Below are positions 6,751-12,642 of a stretch of DNA of 12,642 nt, piece by piece; within the stretch, counting starts at the first letter, position 1; each line of letters starts with the position of its first letter. The stretch is taken from the NCBI GenBank assembly GCA_004555055.1, contig SFJN01000062.1:1-12642 (forward strand). The letters are read 5' to 3'. The position numbers were made by a program, and so were the translations under genes. The DNA comes from Bacteroidales bacterium (lineage in GTDB: Bacteria; Bacteroidota; Bacteroidia; Bacteroidales; Bacteroidaceae). The notes beneath the pieces are model-generated. The model was not told the origin of the DNA, did no database searches, and worked only from the letters and a program-made list of their open reading frames with translations.

Positions 6751-7310
6751 TTCTCATGTATTTCAAAATTGATGGCTTCTTCGATATATCCGCTCAGGTT
6801 CTCCTCGATGATAGTCCGCACCGCTTGCTCCACCTCCGGACTGTTGCCGAGGAAACGGCGGCGCGGGATCTTGATGGTGGTACCGGCTTTCTTCAGTGCC
6901 ATGAACTTCCAGAACTCGGCTTCGTCGCTCAGTTGCACCGTCCGTTTGTCATTTCGCCGGCTGCCGTCTTTCTTGCGCCCAAAGGAGCCGGTCGCCTCGT
7001 AGTATTTGTGCCAGAAGTATTTCTTCATCCTTGGGGTAACTACTATCTCACCACCCTCATTGTGAATGGCAGCGTAGGGCAGGTCGGTATAGAACGTGAT
7101 GCTGTTCTCGGTAGTCCGGCTCTGGATGCTACGGCGCAACTGACCCGTATCGACGAGGATATGACCGTCTGGACGCATCGGGCTACGCCTGCGCTGCCAT
7201 GCTTCACTAAAGAATGCCTCACGCTCAAAGTTCTGGTCGAACTCGTCGGACATCTCCACTTGTATGTCCTTAAGGATTCTTCTTAAAATAGCCTGGGTCT
7301 CTGACTTCAT
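6747..7310 (-). CDS. Virion morphogenesis protein, Mu gpG-like
   Basis: 187 residues from the ATG at 7308-7310. The frame has an earlier ATG at 7373, but that would overlap the preceding gene by about 100 nt and adds an unconvincing sequence, while MKSETQAILRRILKDIQ is a natural amphipathic start. The chosen start still overlaps the upstream gene by 41 nt. Family signature: ILVDTGQLRRSIQSR at 51-65, DLPYAAIHNEGGEI at 76-89 and TIKIPRRRFLGNSP at 145-158, as in phage virion morphogenesis / gpG proteins, which act in head completion and head-tail joining. It is unusual that it sits at the end of the early operon rather than beside gpF, where Mu keeps it. Confidence 0.85.
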   Translation of the reverse strand: MKSETQAILRRILKDIQVEMSDEFDQNFEREAFFSEAWQRRRSPMRPDGHILVDTGQLRRSIQSRTTENSITFYTDLPYAAIHNEGGEIVVTPRMKKYFWHKYYEATGSFGRKKDGSRRNDKRTVQLSDEAEFWKFMALKKAGTTIKIPRRRFLGNSPEVEQAVRTIIEENLSGYIEEAINFEIHEK

Positions 7311-7560
7311 CTTCGGGGAATAATAGCTCAGGGAACAAAAAGCCCTCTGCTGAAAGCGCCGCCCGTTCCTCAAATTGAGGATTGGACGATGCCTTCAGCA
7401 GATTATAAAAGGTGCGCTCACAAATGCCGTATTTCGGATAAACGTAACGCTTCCATATCTCCCTGTTCGGGAGGCCTGTTCTGACGTAGGTGTCGTAAAT
7501 CTGATTGATGTCGGCTACTCGTTTCGCATAACTTTTTCCTTTTCGCTTCTTGTGTCCCAT
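7270..7560 (-). CDS. Small HTH-like protein of unknown function
   Basis: 96 residues. The N-terminus is very basic (GHKKRKGKSYAKR). Residues about 15-58 (INQIYDTYVRTGLPNREIWKRYVYPKYGICERTFYNLL) look like a helix-turn-helix of the type used by phage and transposon regulators, with 'ERTFYNLL' as the likely recognition helix. The C-terminal third is acidic and Pro/Phe-rich. A transcription or DNA-binding role is plausible but not shown. It precedes and overlaps the gpG-like gene, so it might control the switch to assembly functions. The start has an A-rich upstream only partly; no competing ATG exists. Confidence 0.65.
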   Translation of the reverse strand: MGHKKRKGKSYAKRVADINQIYDTYVRTGLPNREIWKRYVYPKYGICERTFYNLLKASSNPQFEERAALSAEGFLFPELLFPEDEVRDPGYFKKNP

Positions 7561-7584
7561 GCAGCTTGATTAGACATATCGGGG

Positions 7585-7761
7585 TTACTTACTTTCTTTA
7601 TAGGGGCGGATGTGGAGTTTCATTTCGCAACTCACAAGCACTCTGCCGCTGCCGTCACAGTTAGGGCATTTTCTCGAGAAACCCAACTTAGTGACCTTGC
7701 CTGTGCCGTGGCATTCACGGCACAAGGCAACTTTCTCCGGTTTGGTCACTTCCTTGATCAT
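7585..7761 (-). CDS. Small zinc-binding protein with DnaJ-type CxxCxGxG repeats
   Basis: 58 residues from the ATG at 7759-7761, which overlaps the Gam stop by 4 nt (ATGA); this coupling decides the start over a longer frame reaching 7827. Two motifs, CRECHGTGK and CPNCDGSGR, make one four-cysteine zinc site like half of the DnaJ cysteine-rich domain. No J domain is present. Such free-standing zinc modules are common in phage early regions; they may mediate protein or nucleic-acid contacts. Partner unknown. Confidence 0.75.
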   Translation of the reverse strand: MIKEVTKPEKVALCRECHGTGKVTKLGFSRKCPNCDGSGRVLVSCEMKLHIRPYKESK

Positions 7762-8318
7762 ACGGTGGTCTCCTCTTTCTTGGGTTCTACATAGAAGGTC
7801 TCGTCCTGCGCCACCATGATACCGCATTCGGCCATAGCCGTACCCATCGGAACCTGCTTCTTGGTGATTTCGTTCTCAATGAACTCAACAGCCTCCAGTT
7901 CGCGGTCGGCCAGCAGCTTATCCTTGGCGATTTCCTCGCTGGTGCGTACATAGCCAGGCATGAACTTCTTCACCAGCGTCAGCGCACTCGCCCAGGTGAA
8001 GCCCTTCAGGGTCTTCAACTTCGGCGTGCCGGTGCGGAAACCGATGGTGCCGTGAGCCATGTCGAGGCTCTTCTTCTTGGTGAACAACTCTGCCTGGTTC
8101 TCGGTGGCGAAACTCTGGAGCACGTCAAAGGCTTTGTCCTTCTCAGCGCCCAGAGTGGCCAACTTGTCGGCGTACTTCTCACGGATCTTGGCGCACTGCA
8201 GTTCTATCTCTGCATTGATTTTCTGAATCTGTGCGTCACTCTTCGCATAGGTTGCGAATGCTTCATCAGCGGCCTCACGGGTCACGCCGGTGATAATGGT
8301 CTTTTTCTGTCTTGCCAT
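7758..8318 (-). CDS. gam: Gam-like host-nuclease inhibitor
   Basis: 186 residues, similar in size to Mu Gam. Gam is a Ku-like dimer that coats free double-strand DNA ends and protects them from exonucleases such as RecBCD or AddAB. Visible family pattern: a long charged helix at about 15-75 (ADEAFATYAKSDAQIQKINAE, KYADKLATLGAEKDKAF); the strand pair around SLDMAHGTIGFRTGTPKLK at 84-102; RTSEEIAKDKLLADREL at 125-141; and the C-terminal strand QDETFYVEPK at 171-180. It sits in the early operon, 40 nt after gp16, with its stop coupled to the small zinc gene. The short gap upstream (8319-8358) is AT-rich and might carry a weak internal promoter, but I see no good match. Confidence 0.88.
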   Translation of the reverse strand: MARQKKTIITGVTREAADEAFATYAKSDAQIQKINAEIELQCAKIREKYADKLATLGAEKDKAFDVLQSFATENQAELFTKKKSLDMAHGTIGFRTGTPKLKTLKGFTWASALTLVKKFMPGYVRTSEEIAKDKLLADRELEAVEFIENEITKKQVPMGTAMAECGIMVAQDETFYVEPKKEETTV

Positions 8319-8358
8319 TGTCTCTTGTTTTTTGATTGTTATTATTGGTGAACTTAAT

Positions 8359-8838
8359 TTATGCTTGGCCCATACCCACCAAAGGCACGGCGATATAGGT
8401 TACTTCTTTTCTGGTATCCTGCGACTCTGTCGGTGCCTCCTGAGCCTTGGCTGGTCTCAAACCGCCCTTGTTCATAATGGCACGCAACTTCACCTGCAGC
8501 GCGTCGAGGTCTTTCACGCCCAACTGAGCGAACTCCTTGCCGGCAATGCGCGGGTCCTCGCAAAAGGCATTGACGCGCTGCCAGTCGGTGGTGTCGATAC
8601 CTGCCTTCTGCATCAGCTTCAGGCACACGCTGCGCTTCTTCCTCAGTTGCTCCTTCCAGCCGGTGCGTTCCTCCAGCGCGGAGCACATGGCGTCGTACTC
8701 TTTCTGTGTCATTTCCTTCAGACTCGTGGTCCGACCGTCCGTGAAACTCGACACAAGGGTCTCTTTCATATCCTCGGTATTACCGCCAGGCAGACGGTTC
8801 AGTGAGGCATAGAAGCGGTGGTAGTTCTGTACGCTCAT
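8359..8838 (-). CDS. Mu gp16 / GemA-like regulatory protein (DUF1018)
   Basis: 159 residues. The family shows three short helical blocks, all visible: residues 9-35 with FYASLNRLPGG and KETLVSSFTDGRTTSLKEM, residues 44-78 with MTQKEYDAMCSALEE and the basic WKEQLRKKRSVCLKLMQKAG, and residues 82-120 ending in EFAQLGVKDLDALQVKLRAI. Mu gp16/GemA-type proteins belong to the semi-essential early region and GemA is reported to influence host gene expression and supercoiling; this paralogue's job is inferred from family and place. The start codon overlaps the stop of the membrane protein gene by 4 nt. The tail beyond residue 128 is low-complexity (RPAKAQEAPTESQDTRK). Confidence 0.8.
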   Translation of the reverse strand: MSVQNYHRFYASLNRLPGGNTEDMKETLVSSFTDGRTTSLKEMTQKEYDAMCSALEERTGWKEQLRKKRSVCLKLMQKAGIDTTDWQRVNAFCEDPRIAGKEFAQLGVKDLDALQVKLRAIMNKGGLRPAKAQEAPTESQDTRKEVTYIAVPLVGMGQA

Positions 8839-9041
8839 GGCAACTTGGCTATTATCATCTTGTGTAACTTGTTACCGGCTGTCTCCAGCCCTTTCTCATA
8901 GCCTATCAGCAAACCACAGAAGGCTCCGGCAACGGTACCGGCAATAATGCCGAACACAGGAGCGAGTACTACAACCAGCCAAAACAGCGGATTCCACCAT
9001 TTCGGGGCTAACACATTCACTTGCTTGATGTCTGTCTTCAT
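8835..9041 (-). CDS. Small membrane protein with a perfect glycine zipper
   Basis: 68 residues. Residues about 17-49 are strongly hydrophobic (NPLFWLVVVLAPVF followed by GIIAGTVAGAFCGLLIG) and would make one long or two short membrane segments. Glycines occur at 31, 35, 39, 43 and 47, that is, four consecutive GxxxG steps, a glycine-zipper packing pattern found in membrane helices that associate tightly or oligomerise. The C-terminus is basic and amphipathic (ETAGNKLHKMIIAKLP). There is no signal peptidase or lipobox site. It overlaps both neighbours by 4 nt, so it is expressed with early genes; that timing argues against a plain holin and leaves superinfection exclusion or replication-complex anchoring as guesses. 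Confidence 0.7.
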   Translation of the reverse strand: MKTDIKQVNVLAPKWWNPLFWLVVVLAPVFGIIAGTVAGAFCGLLIGYEKGLETAGNKLHKMIIAKLP

Positions 9042-9628
9042 ATTGCTATCTGGTTAAAATTAAACTTGATTCCCATTTTCTCTGCCCGTGCCTCCATCTT
9101 CATGGAGCGTCGGGTGGTTGGTGTAACTGTCGCCTCGTTGGAAGCCCTGGCTATTTCATAGCCTCGCTTACGGAGACCGTTCCTGATACTGATTTTCTCT
9201 TGTGGGCATCGCACAACACGGAGGTTCGTCTTCTGCTCAAAGCCCCAGTTGACGCGGACACGCTCTTTCCTGAATGTTTCCTTCCGGCTCTCACCAATGC
9301 GACGGTGCATTTCGGCAAAGGCTTCGGCACTCATGCGTTCCTTTTGGCTGGTGCCAGGCTTGAAACGGGTTGCTTTGCCATACTTCAACAGGTTCACCGC
9401 TCCGGCATTGCCTCCCATCAGGCGGTTGGCTCTGGCTCCGTGTTCACTGGCGTTGCGCTGCATGGCGGCCACAAACTCCTTGGTCTTCCACAAACCCAGT
9501 TCCCGCGCCATCCGTGTCACGCTCCGGGGAGAGGTTCCTAAGTGGTCGGCGAGTTCCTGGTTCTTCGTATGGTCAAAGTTGGCCACAAACCATTCGCGCT
9601 GCTCCTGTGTCAAGTCCCTTGCCGTCAT
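9038..9628 (-). CDS. HTH DNA-binding protein of unknown function
   Basis: 196 residues, highly basic. Residues 6-46 (LTQEQREWFVANFDHTKNQELADHLGTSPRSVTRMARELGL) are a clear helix-turn-helix resembling the N-terminal modules of phage proteins that elsewhere carry HNH nucleases. Residues 83-96 (YGKATRFKPGTSQK) resemble the linker in that group, but no HNH histidine triad follows. The rest (RKETFRKERVRVNW, IRNGLRKRGYEIARAS) is rich in Arg/Lys and may bind DNA. The gene overlaps both neighbours by 4 nt. It may be an early or middle regulator, or a remnant of an HNH-type family that has lost its catalytic domain. Function is not known. Confidence 0.7.
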   Translation of the reverse strand: MTARDLTQEQREWFVANFDHTKNQELADHLGTSPRSVTRMARELGLWKTKEFVAAMQRNASEHGARANRLMGGNAGAVNLLKYGKATRFKPGTSQKERMSAEAFAEMHRRIGESRKETFRKERVRVNWGFEQKTNLRVVRCPQEKISIRNGLRKRGYEIARASNEATVTPTTRRSMKMEARAEKMGIKFNFNQIAI

Positions 9629-10089
9629 ACCTGCTCCCTTTCTTTGGATAGTTTGTAACGCTCAGGCAGTACTCTTTCCCACTGGCAAGTCTCGCAGCAT
9701 TCGCCTTCCTCTTTCACTGGATAGGGGTCATTGCCGTAGCCATAGAAGGTCTTGCTGCAGATGCAGCACTTGTGTTCCTCGTTGTGTACGTCGTCTTCCT
9801 CAAACATAGGCTTCAGACCGCAACTCGTCGCCACGTCCAACTCCAGCTTCGCACCCTTGCTCACCCACCAGCCCTTCAGCATGTAGATATACTGGCACTC
9901 CAGCAGCATATCAATGTCAACTCTCATGTGCTCTCTCCAGTCGCCTGGCTGAGGCAGTCCGTTTTCAAACGGGTTCACAGGTTCGTAACCCTGTGCGCGG
10001 AGGTGGGTCGCTGCTGCACTGAATGCTGCCTTACGCTCCTCCAGATCATAGTGCGCTATCGCACCGCTGATGTAAACTTTCTTGCTCAT
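9625..10089 (-). CDS. DUF4406-type deoxyribosyltransferase-like protein with C-terminal zinc module
   Basis: 154 residues. Residues 1-98 match the DUF4406 / nucleoside 2-deoxyribosyltransferase-like Rossmann fold: VYISGAI at 5-11, VNPFENG at 38-44, then WREHMRVDIDMLLECQYIYML at 51-71, GWWVSKGAKLELDVA at 73-87 and the following glycine. The usual enzymes act on N-glycosidic bonds of nucleosides or nucleotides; the substrate here is unknown. Residues 106-146 form a Cys-rich module (C108-x2-C111 and C132-x2-C135, with YGYGNDPYPV between) likely to bind zinc. The fusion suggests the enzyme is held on a nucleic acid or partner protein. The stop overlaps the HTH gene by 4 nt. Possible roles are nucleotide pool control or defence against host immunity; both are inference. 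Confidence 0.78.
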   Translation of the reverse strand: MSKKVYISGAIAHYDLEERKAAFSAAATHLRAQGYEPVNPFENGLPQPGDWREHMRVDIDMLLECQYIYMLKGWWVSKGAKLELDVATSCGLKPMFEEDDVHNEEHKCCICSKTFYGYGNDPYPVKEEGECCETCQWERVLPERYKLSKEREQV

Positions 10090-10101
10090 TGTCTCGTTAT
10101 T

Positions 10102-10305
10102 TTATTGTTTTACTATGTTCACTTTCTCGGCGGCTCGAAGGTAGTTGAGTATTCTCGCTGCATACAGGGGGTCGATGGTCTCTATCACACGGCAGCCCTT
10201 GGTCTTGGCCATCCGCAGGGTGAGGTCGCACTTGCCGCTATACATCCAGTCGTCGATCACCATCCCGACATTGTCGCCTTTCACTAATAACTGGTATTTG
10301 TCCAT
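10102..10305 (-). CDS. Small protein of unknown function
   Basis: 67 residues between the RecA-fold ATPase (4-nt gap) and the DUF4406 gene. It starts with a short hydrophilic segment, then KGDNVGMVIDDWMYSGKCDLTL, and ends in a helix (DPLYAARILNYLRAAEKVNIVK). No motif is recognised. Tight placement in the operon and normal codon use support it as a real gene. Confidence 0.6.
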   Translation of the reverse strand: MDKYQLLVKGDNVGMVIDDWMYSGKCDLTLRMAKTKGCRVIETIDPLYAARILNYLRAAEKVNIVKQ

Positions 10306-10309
10306 AGCC

Positions 10310-10930
10310 TCATACGTTATTGGTTGTTCTTAATACGCCTTCTTCCCATACTACGAAACTGTTGCCTGCATCGGGATTGAAGCGTCCTTGGCAGTAGGCT
10401 CGGAAACCGACAACCCTTACTTTCACACCAGCACGGTAGCGAAGCCTGACGGCTGGTTTCCCCAACGGTTGCCCTTTGGCTTCCTGACTGATGAAGATGA
10501 AACTCTTCTTTGGGAAGGCTTCGAGCAGGGCTTTCGTTTCCGGCCATTCCCAGCCTGCGTCCTGGAACGAGTCCACGATGATGAACTTAGCACTGTGTCG
10601 TTTCTTCAGGCGCTCTGTCAGGTCTTCCACGGTGTCACTGGTCACCACACGGAACCAGCCCTGTTTCTTGTCAAGGTCAAACCGTAGCATTCGCTCCTGG
10701 AAAGACTGGTTCAAACCTTCCTCGTAACTCAGGTAGAGCACCTGCCCGTAGTGGGTCAGTTCGTAGGCCAGTTGCATCACGAAAGAACTCTTGCCGCTGG
10801 CAGACGCACCGCTGATGAACCAGGTGGAGTTCTCCTCCGGAAAACCGAAGGATTCTTCCCACCGGCCACCCCACGGCAGCGTCTTGTATGTCTTCTTGGC
10901 TATTTCTTTCGGACTGTAGGCTCGTTTCAT
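10310..10930 (-). CDS. RecA-fold (RadA/DnaB-like) P-loop ATPase
   Basis: 206 residues, a single RecA-type core. Walker A is GASASGKSS at 41-49, just after a strand (STWFIS). The catalytic glutamate lies in LYLSYEEG at 66-72, and Walker B is KFIIVDSFQDAG at 115-126. A third strand SFIFISQEAKGQ at 143-154 fits the sensor position of RadA/DnaB/KaiC-like proteins. The N-terminal 25 residues (TYKTLPWGGRWEESFG) look like a docking segment. No zinc finger or Lon-like domain of RadA is present, so it is a stripped-down core. It begins in a 4-nt ATGA overlap with the 79-residue gene, two genes after the MuB-like ATPase, suggesting a role in replication or recombination by the transposing phage. Substrate and partner unknown. 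Confidence 0.75.
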   Translation of the reverse strand: MKRAYSPKEIAKKTYKTLPWGGRWEESFGFPEENSTWFISGASASGKSSFVMQLAYELTHYGQVLYLSYEEGLNQSFQERMLRFDLDKKQGWFRVVTSDTVEDLTERLKKRHSAKFIIVDSFQDAGWEWPETKALLEAFPKKSFIFISQEAKGQPLGKPAVRLRYRAGVKVRVVGFRAYCQGRFNPDAGNSFVVWEEGVLRTTNNV

Positions 10931-11166
10931 TTCTTTGGCTCCTTTTTCAGTTCTGCAATCAAGAGGTCGGCAAGTTCAACAGCAGTCTTGGCTGGTGCAT
11001 CCTTGGGTTCCGATGGGTTCATATCGTGGCATGCAATGGGATAAATGTCTTTGGCTATCTCATACCTGCGCTGCTCCCAGTCAACGCCACGTTCGTTTGC
11101 CTTGCGCATTTCTTTGTGTATGCCGATGACGGCATCCATATACTGCATTTCTATCTTGGTCAACAT
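10927..11166 (-). CDS. Small protein of unknown function
   Basis: 79 residues, charged and probably all-helical: an N-terminal helix (IEMQYMDAVIGIHKEMRKANERG), a middle part with YEIAKDIYPIACHDM, a Pro-rich turn, and a C-terminal helix (AVELADLLIAELKKEPKK). It starts 1 nt after the stop of the MuB-like gene and overlaps the ATPase start by 4 nt. It could be a partner of either ATPase, judged only from position. No motif recognised. Confidence 0.62.
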   Translation of the reverse strand: MLTKIEMQYMDAVIGIHKEMRKANERGVDWEQRRYEIAKDIYPIACHDMNPSEPKDAPAKTAVELADLLIAELKKEPKK

Positions 11167-11167
11167 A

Positions 11168-12043
11168 TCAGGCTCCTTTCTTTAGTTTCTCAATCTCCGT
11201 ATAGACTCGTCTCAAACCGCCTTGGCTCTTGCGCACGATCTGACCGATATCGGTTCCCTTCGGGGCGTTCACGCTGGCAACGACTCGCGCCTGCTCCATC
11301 AGGAACTCCCTGCGGTCGTCTTCCTGGTCCGGAGTGACACGGCTGTACTTGCCGCCGTAACGGGAGAATATCTCGGCGTAGCCCACCTTCTTGCCTTCCA
11401 CGTTGCGGTTGATCTTGGCTGCCAGTCCGTCGGCTCCCATCATATACCAGCCGCAGCACATCTCCGTAGCATTCCACAATGCCTTCAGCTCTAAAAAAGC
11501 CTCATACTGCAGATCGCCTGCCTCGTCCAAGACCACCAGAGGGCGCTCCATCGAGCGCAAATAGTAAACCAAATCCTCATAGGTGTCCTGGTACTTGCCC
11601 GTGGCACCCACGCCGAACTCGTTGGCTATTTTCTTAACCAGGGCGCGTTTTGTCTTCACCTGGCTACAGTCGATATACACGGCGTTGCGGTGCTCATTCA
11701 CATACCATCGAGCGGTGTACGTCTTGCCAATGTTCGGAAGGTCGCACAATATCACGCTCAGGCTACGCTCCTGGCAAGCCTCTAACTGTGTGGTGATATA
11801 GTCGAAGGTCGCGGTCCTTGCACCCTTCCACTCGATAGAGTCGCGCAGGTTCACGTCCAGACGGCGGGCAATGTTCACCCAGTTGGCATCACTCAGAGCC
11901 TTATCCGTCTGACCCTTCTTCAGACTGTTGTACACGCTTGCAGAAATTCCCAGCGCGGCAGCGTGCTTGGCATCGCTGGGGTAGTTTGCTCGGTTGGTGG
12001 CTATCGCCTCCAGAATCCGCTGTTTGTTCGCTGTTGTAATCAT
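11168..12043 (-). CDS. MuB-like AAA ATPase (transposition target protein)
   Basis: 291 residues, near the 312 of Mu B. The N-terminus (about 1-65) is an HTH-like domain (YPSDAKHAAALGISASVYNSL, LSDANWVNIARRLDV), as in MuB. The ATPase core follows: a P-loop at 101-108 reading DLPNIGKT, Walker B at 168-175 (PLVVLDEA), and a sensor-like strand GWYMMGADG at 198-206. MuB binds target DNA as ATP filaments, delivers it to the transposase and gives target immunity. The first P-loop residue is Asp rather than Gly/Ala; the GKT is intact. The gene follows the transposase by 25 nt and overlaps nothing. Identity is strong from order and domains; the altered P-loop may change ATP kinetics. Confidence 0.9.
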   Translation of the reverse strand: MITTANKQRILEAIATNRANYPSDAKHAAALGISASVYNSLKKGQTDKALSDANWVNIARRLDVNLRDSIEWKGARTATFDYITTQLEACQERSLSVILCDLPNIGKTYTARWYVNEHRNAVYIDCSQVKTKRALVKKIANEFGVGATGKYQDTYEDLVYYLRSMERPLVVLDEAGDLQYEAFLELKALWNATEMCCGWYMMGADGLAAKINRNVEGKKVGYAEIFSRYGGKYSRVTPDQEDDRREFLMEQARVVASVNAPKGTDIGQIVRKSQGGLRRVYTEIEKLKKGA

Positions 12044-12068
12044 ATTCTAACGGCGTTTTAATGGGTTT

Positions 12069-12642
12069 CTAAATATCGGCTATTGGGTCGGGCTTCCATC
12101 GGCTTCTGACTGGCTGCTCCTCCTTAATCTGGGGCTCCAGTTCCACGGCTTCTGCCTGTTGTGGCGTTGCCGATGGCTTCAATATGCCCACCTCGTCGAT
12201 AGCGTGGTCTTTTACATACTTGCTGAACTTCGCAATCTTCTTGCGCTGCTCGATATAGTTCACGGTGTCCTCTTCGGTTTGCTCTGCCATCACACGGTTG
12301 TAGGTCTGTACTTTCTCCACGTGGTCGATGTACTTGTCACCTTGGAAGATGTAAACTTCCGTTGGTTTGCCTTCCTCGTCTGGCATATAGTAGGCGGTCA
12401 CCTGATAATCATTCGGGCGAAGTTTCTCCAGAACACTGGTATCACTCAGCCACCAGTCTTCATGTGCCACACGCACCGTCGAGTTCCTCCTGATGCTCGT
12501 TTCCACACGCTCACCGATGTAGCGTGCCAGCGTCAGTTTGTCAAGAGGCTGCAGGGTCGGGTTGATGCGCTCACAGAGAACGTCCCACCTTGTCATGCCG
12601 GGGAACTTCTTCTGGTTGGGGTGCAGTTGGTGGTTCCACTCA
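12069..12642 (-). CDS. Mu-type DDE transposase, C-terminal part (partial)
   Basis: The frame is open to the window edge, so only the last 190 residues are seen. The upstream part reads EWNHQLHPNQKKFPGMTRWDVL, the end of the rve catalytic core, where Mu-type enzymes carry 'N...PH...G.TR...L'. A beta-barrel domain follows (TSIRRNSTVRVAHEDWWL, then YQVTAYYMPDEEGKPTEVYIF), typical of the Mu transposase C-terminal fold that stabilises the core. The tail has a basic helix (YIEQRKKIAKFSKYVKDH) and a Pro/Glu-rich end with RSRWKPDPIADI, the region which in MuA contacts MuB and carries the cryptic nuclease. The DDE residues lie outside the window except possibly the last acidic residue at the very edge. 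An internal ATG at 12596 is not the start. Confidence 0.9.
   Translation of the reverse strand, partial: EWNHQLHPNQKKFPGMTRWDVLCERINPTLQPLDKLTLARYIGERVETSIRRNSTVRVAHEDWWLSDTSVLEKLRPNDYQVTAYYMPDEEGKPTEVYIFQGDKYIDHVEKVQTYNRVMAEQTEEDTVNYIEQRKKIAKFSKYVKDHAIDEVGILKPSATPQQAEAVELEPQIKEEQPVRSRWKPDPIADI

Noticed and set aside
7585..7827. Longer version of the small zinc protein starting at 7827
   Set aside because: The extension overlaps Gam out of frame by 67 nt, while the ATG at 7761 gives the 4-nt coupling used throughout the operon.
8290..8805. Plus-strand open frame of about 171 codons
   Set aside because: It is antisense to gp16 and the Gam start; Leu/Cys/His-rich shadow with no family resemblance.
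9249..9809. Plus-strand open frame of about 186 codons
   Set aside because: It is antisense to the HTH and DUF4406 genes; low-quality Arg/Ser/Cys-rich translation.

Overview
The window is an internal piece of a Mu-like transposable phage or prophage from a Bacteroidales host. A Mu-type transposase C-terminus, a MuB-like ATPase, Gam, gp16/GemA, terminase, gp29-type portal, gpF, gp36 and gpG relatives occur together. The genes lack strong Shine-Dalgarno sites, start after A/T-rich leaders and show TAnnTTTG-like promoter elements, as in Bacteroidota. GC content is roughly mid-50s by eye, which would fit a higher-GC genus such as Prevotella or Alistipes; the genus is a guess.

Layout. (1) 1-524, minus: prohead protease, cut by the window edge, heading left toward presumed scaffold and capsid genes. 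(2) 525-721: a 197-bp divergent control region with tandem 21-bp dyad repeats and a GAAA-loop hairpin. (3) 722-6111, plus: DNA packaging and head operon in the order small terminase, large terminase, a 76-residue protein, gp36-like protein, gp29-like portal, gpF-like head protein. The gpF-like protein ends in an AT-rich extension that looks like a BECR-type nuclease toxin. (4) 6188-6228: one strong hairpin that can stop transcription from both sides. (5) 6253-12642, minus: a long, tightly overlapping early operon read from the right. It runs transposase, MuB-like ATPase, 79-residue protein, RecA-fold ATPase, 67-residue protein, DUF4406 plus zinc module, HTH protein, glycine-zipper membrane protein, gp16, Gam, small zinc protein, HTH-like protein, gpG-like protein and a putative tail terminator.

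How it fits together. The right-hand operon supplies replicative transposition (transposase and MuB), DNA-end protection (Gam) and regulators or accessory proteins, and unexpectedly ends with two virion assembly genes. The left-hand plus operon supplies the packaging motor, portal and minor head protein. The divergent region at 525-721 probably switches both late transcription units on together.

The most striking observation is at the portal/gpF junction. The gpF reading frame is open far upstream of its first ATG but contains no conventional start codon there. The portal gene ends in a T-TTT-TTC heptamer followed, 5 nt later, by a perfect 8-bp GC-rich hairpin. This is the layout of a programmed -1 ribosomal frameshift that would make a portal-gpF-nuclease fusion of about 883 residues. 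A one-base homopolymer error is the main competing explanation.
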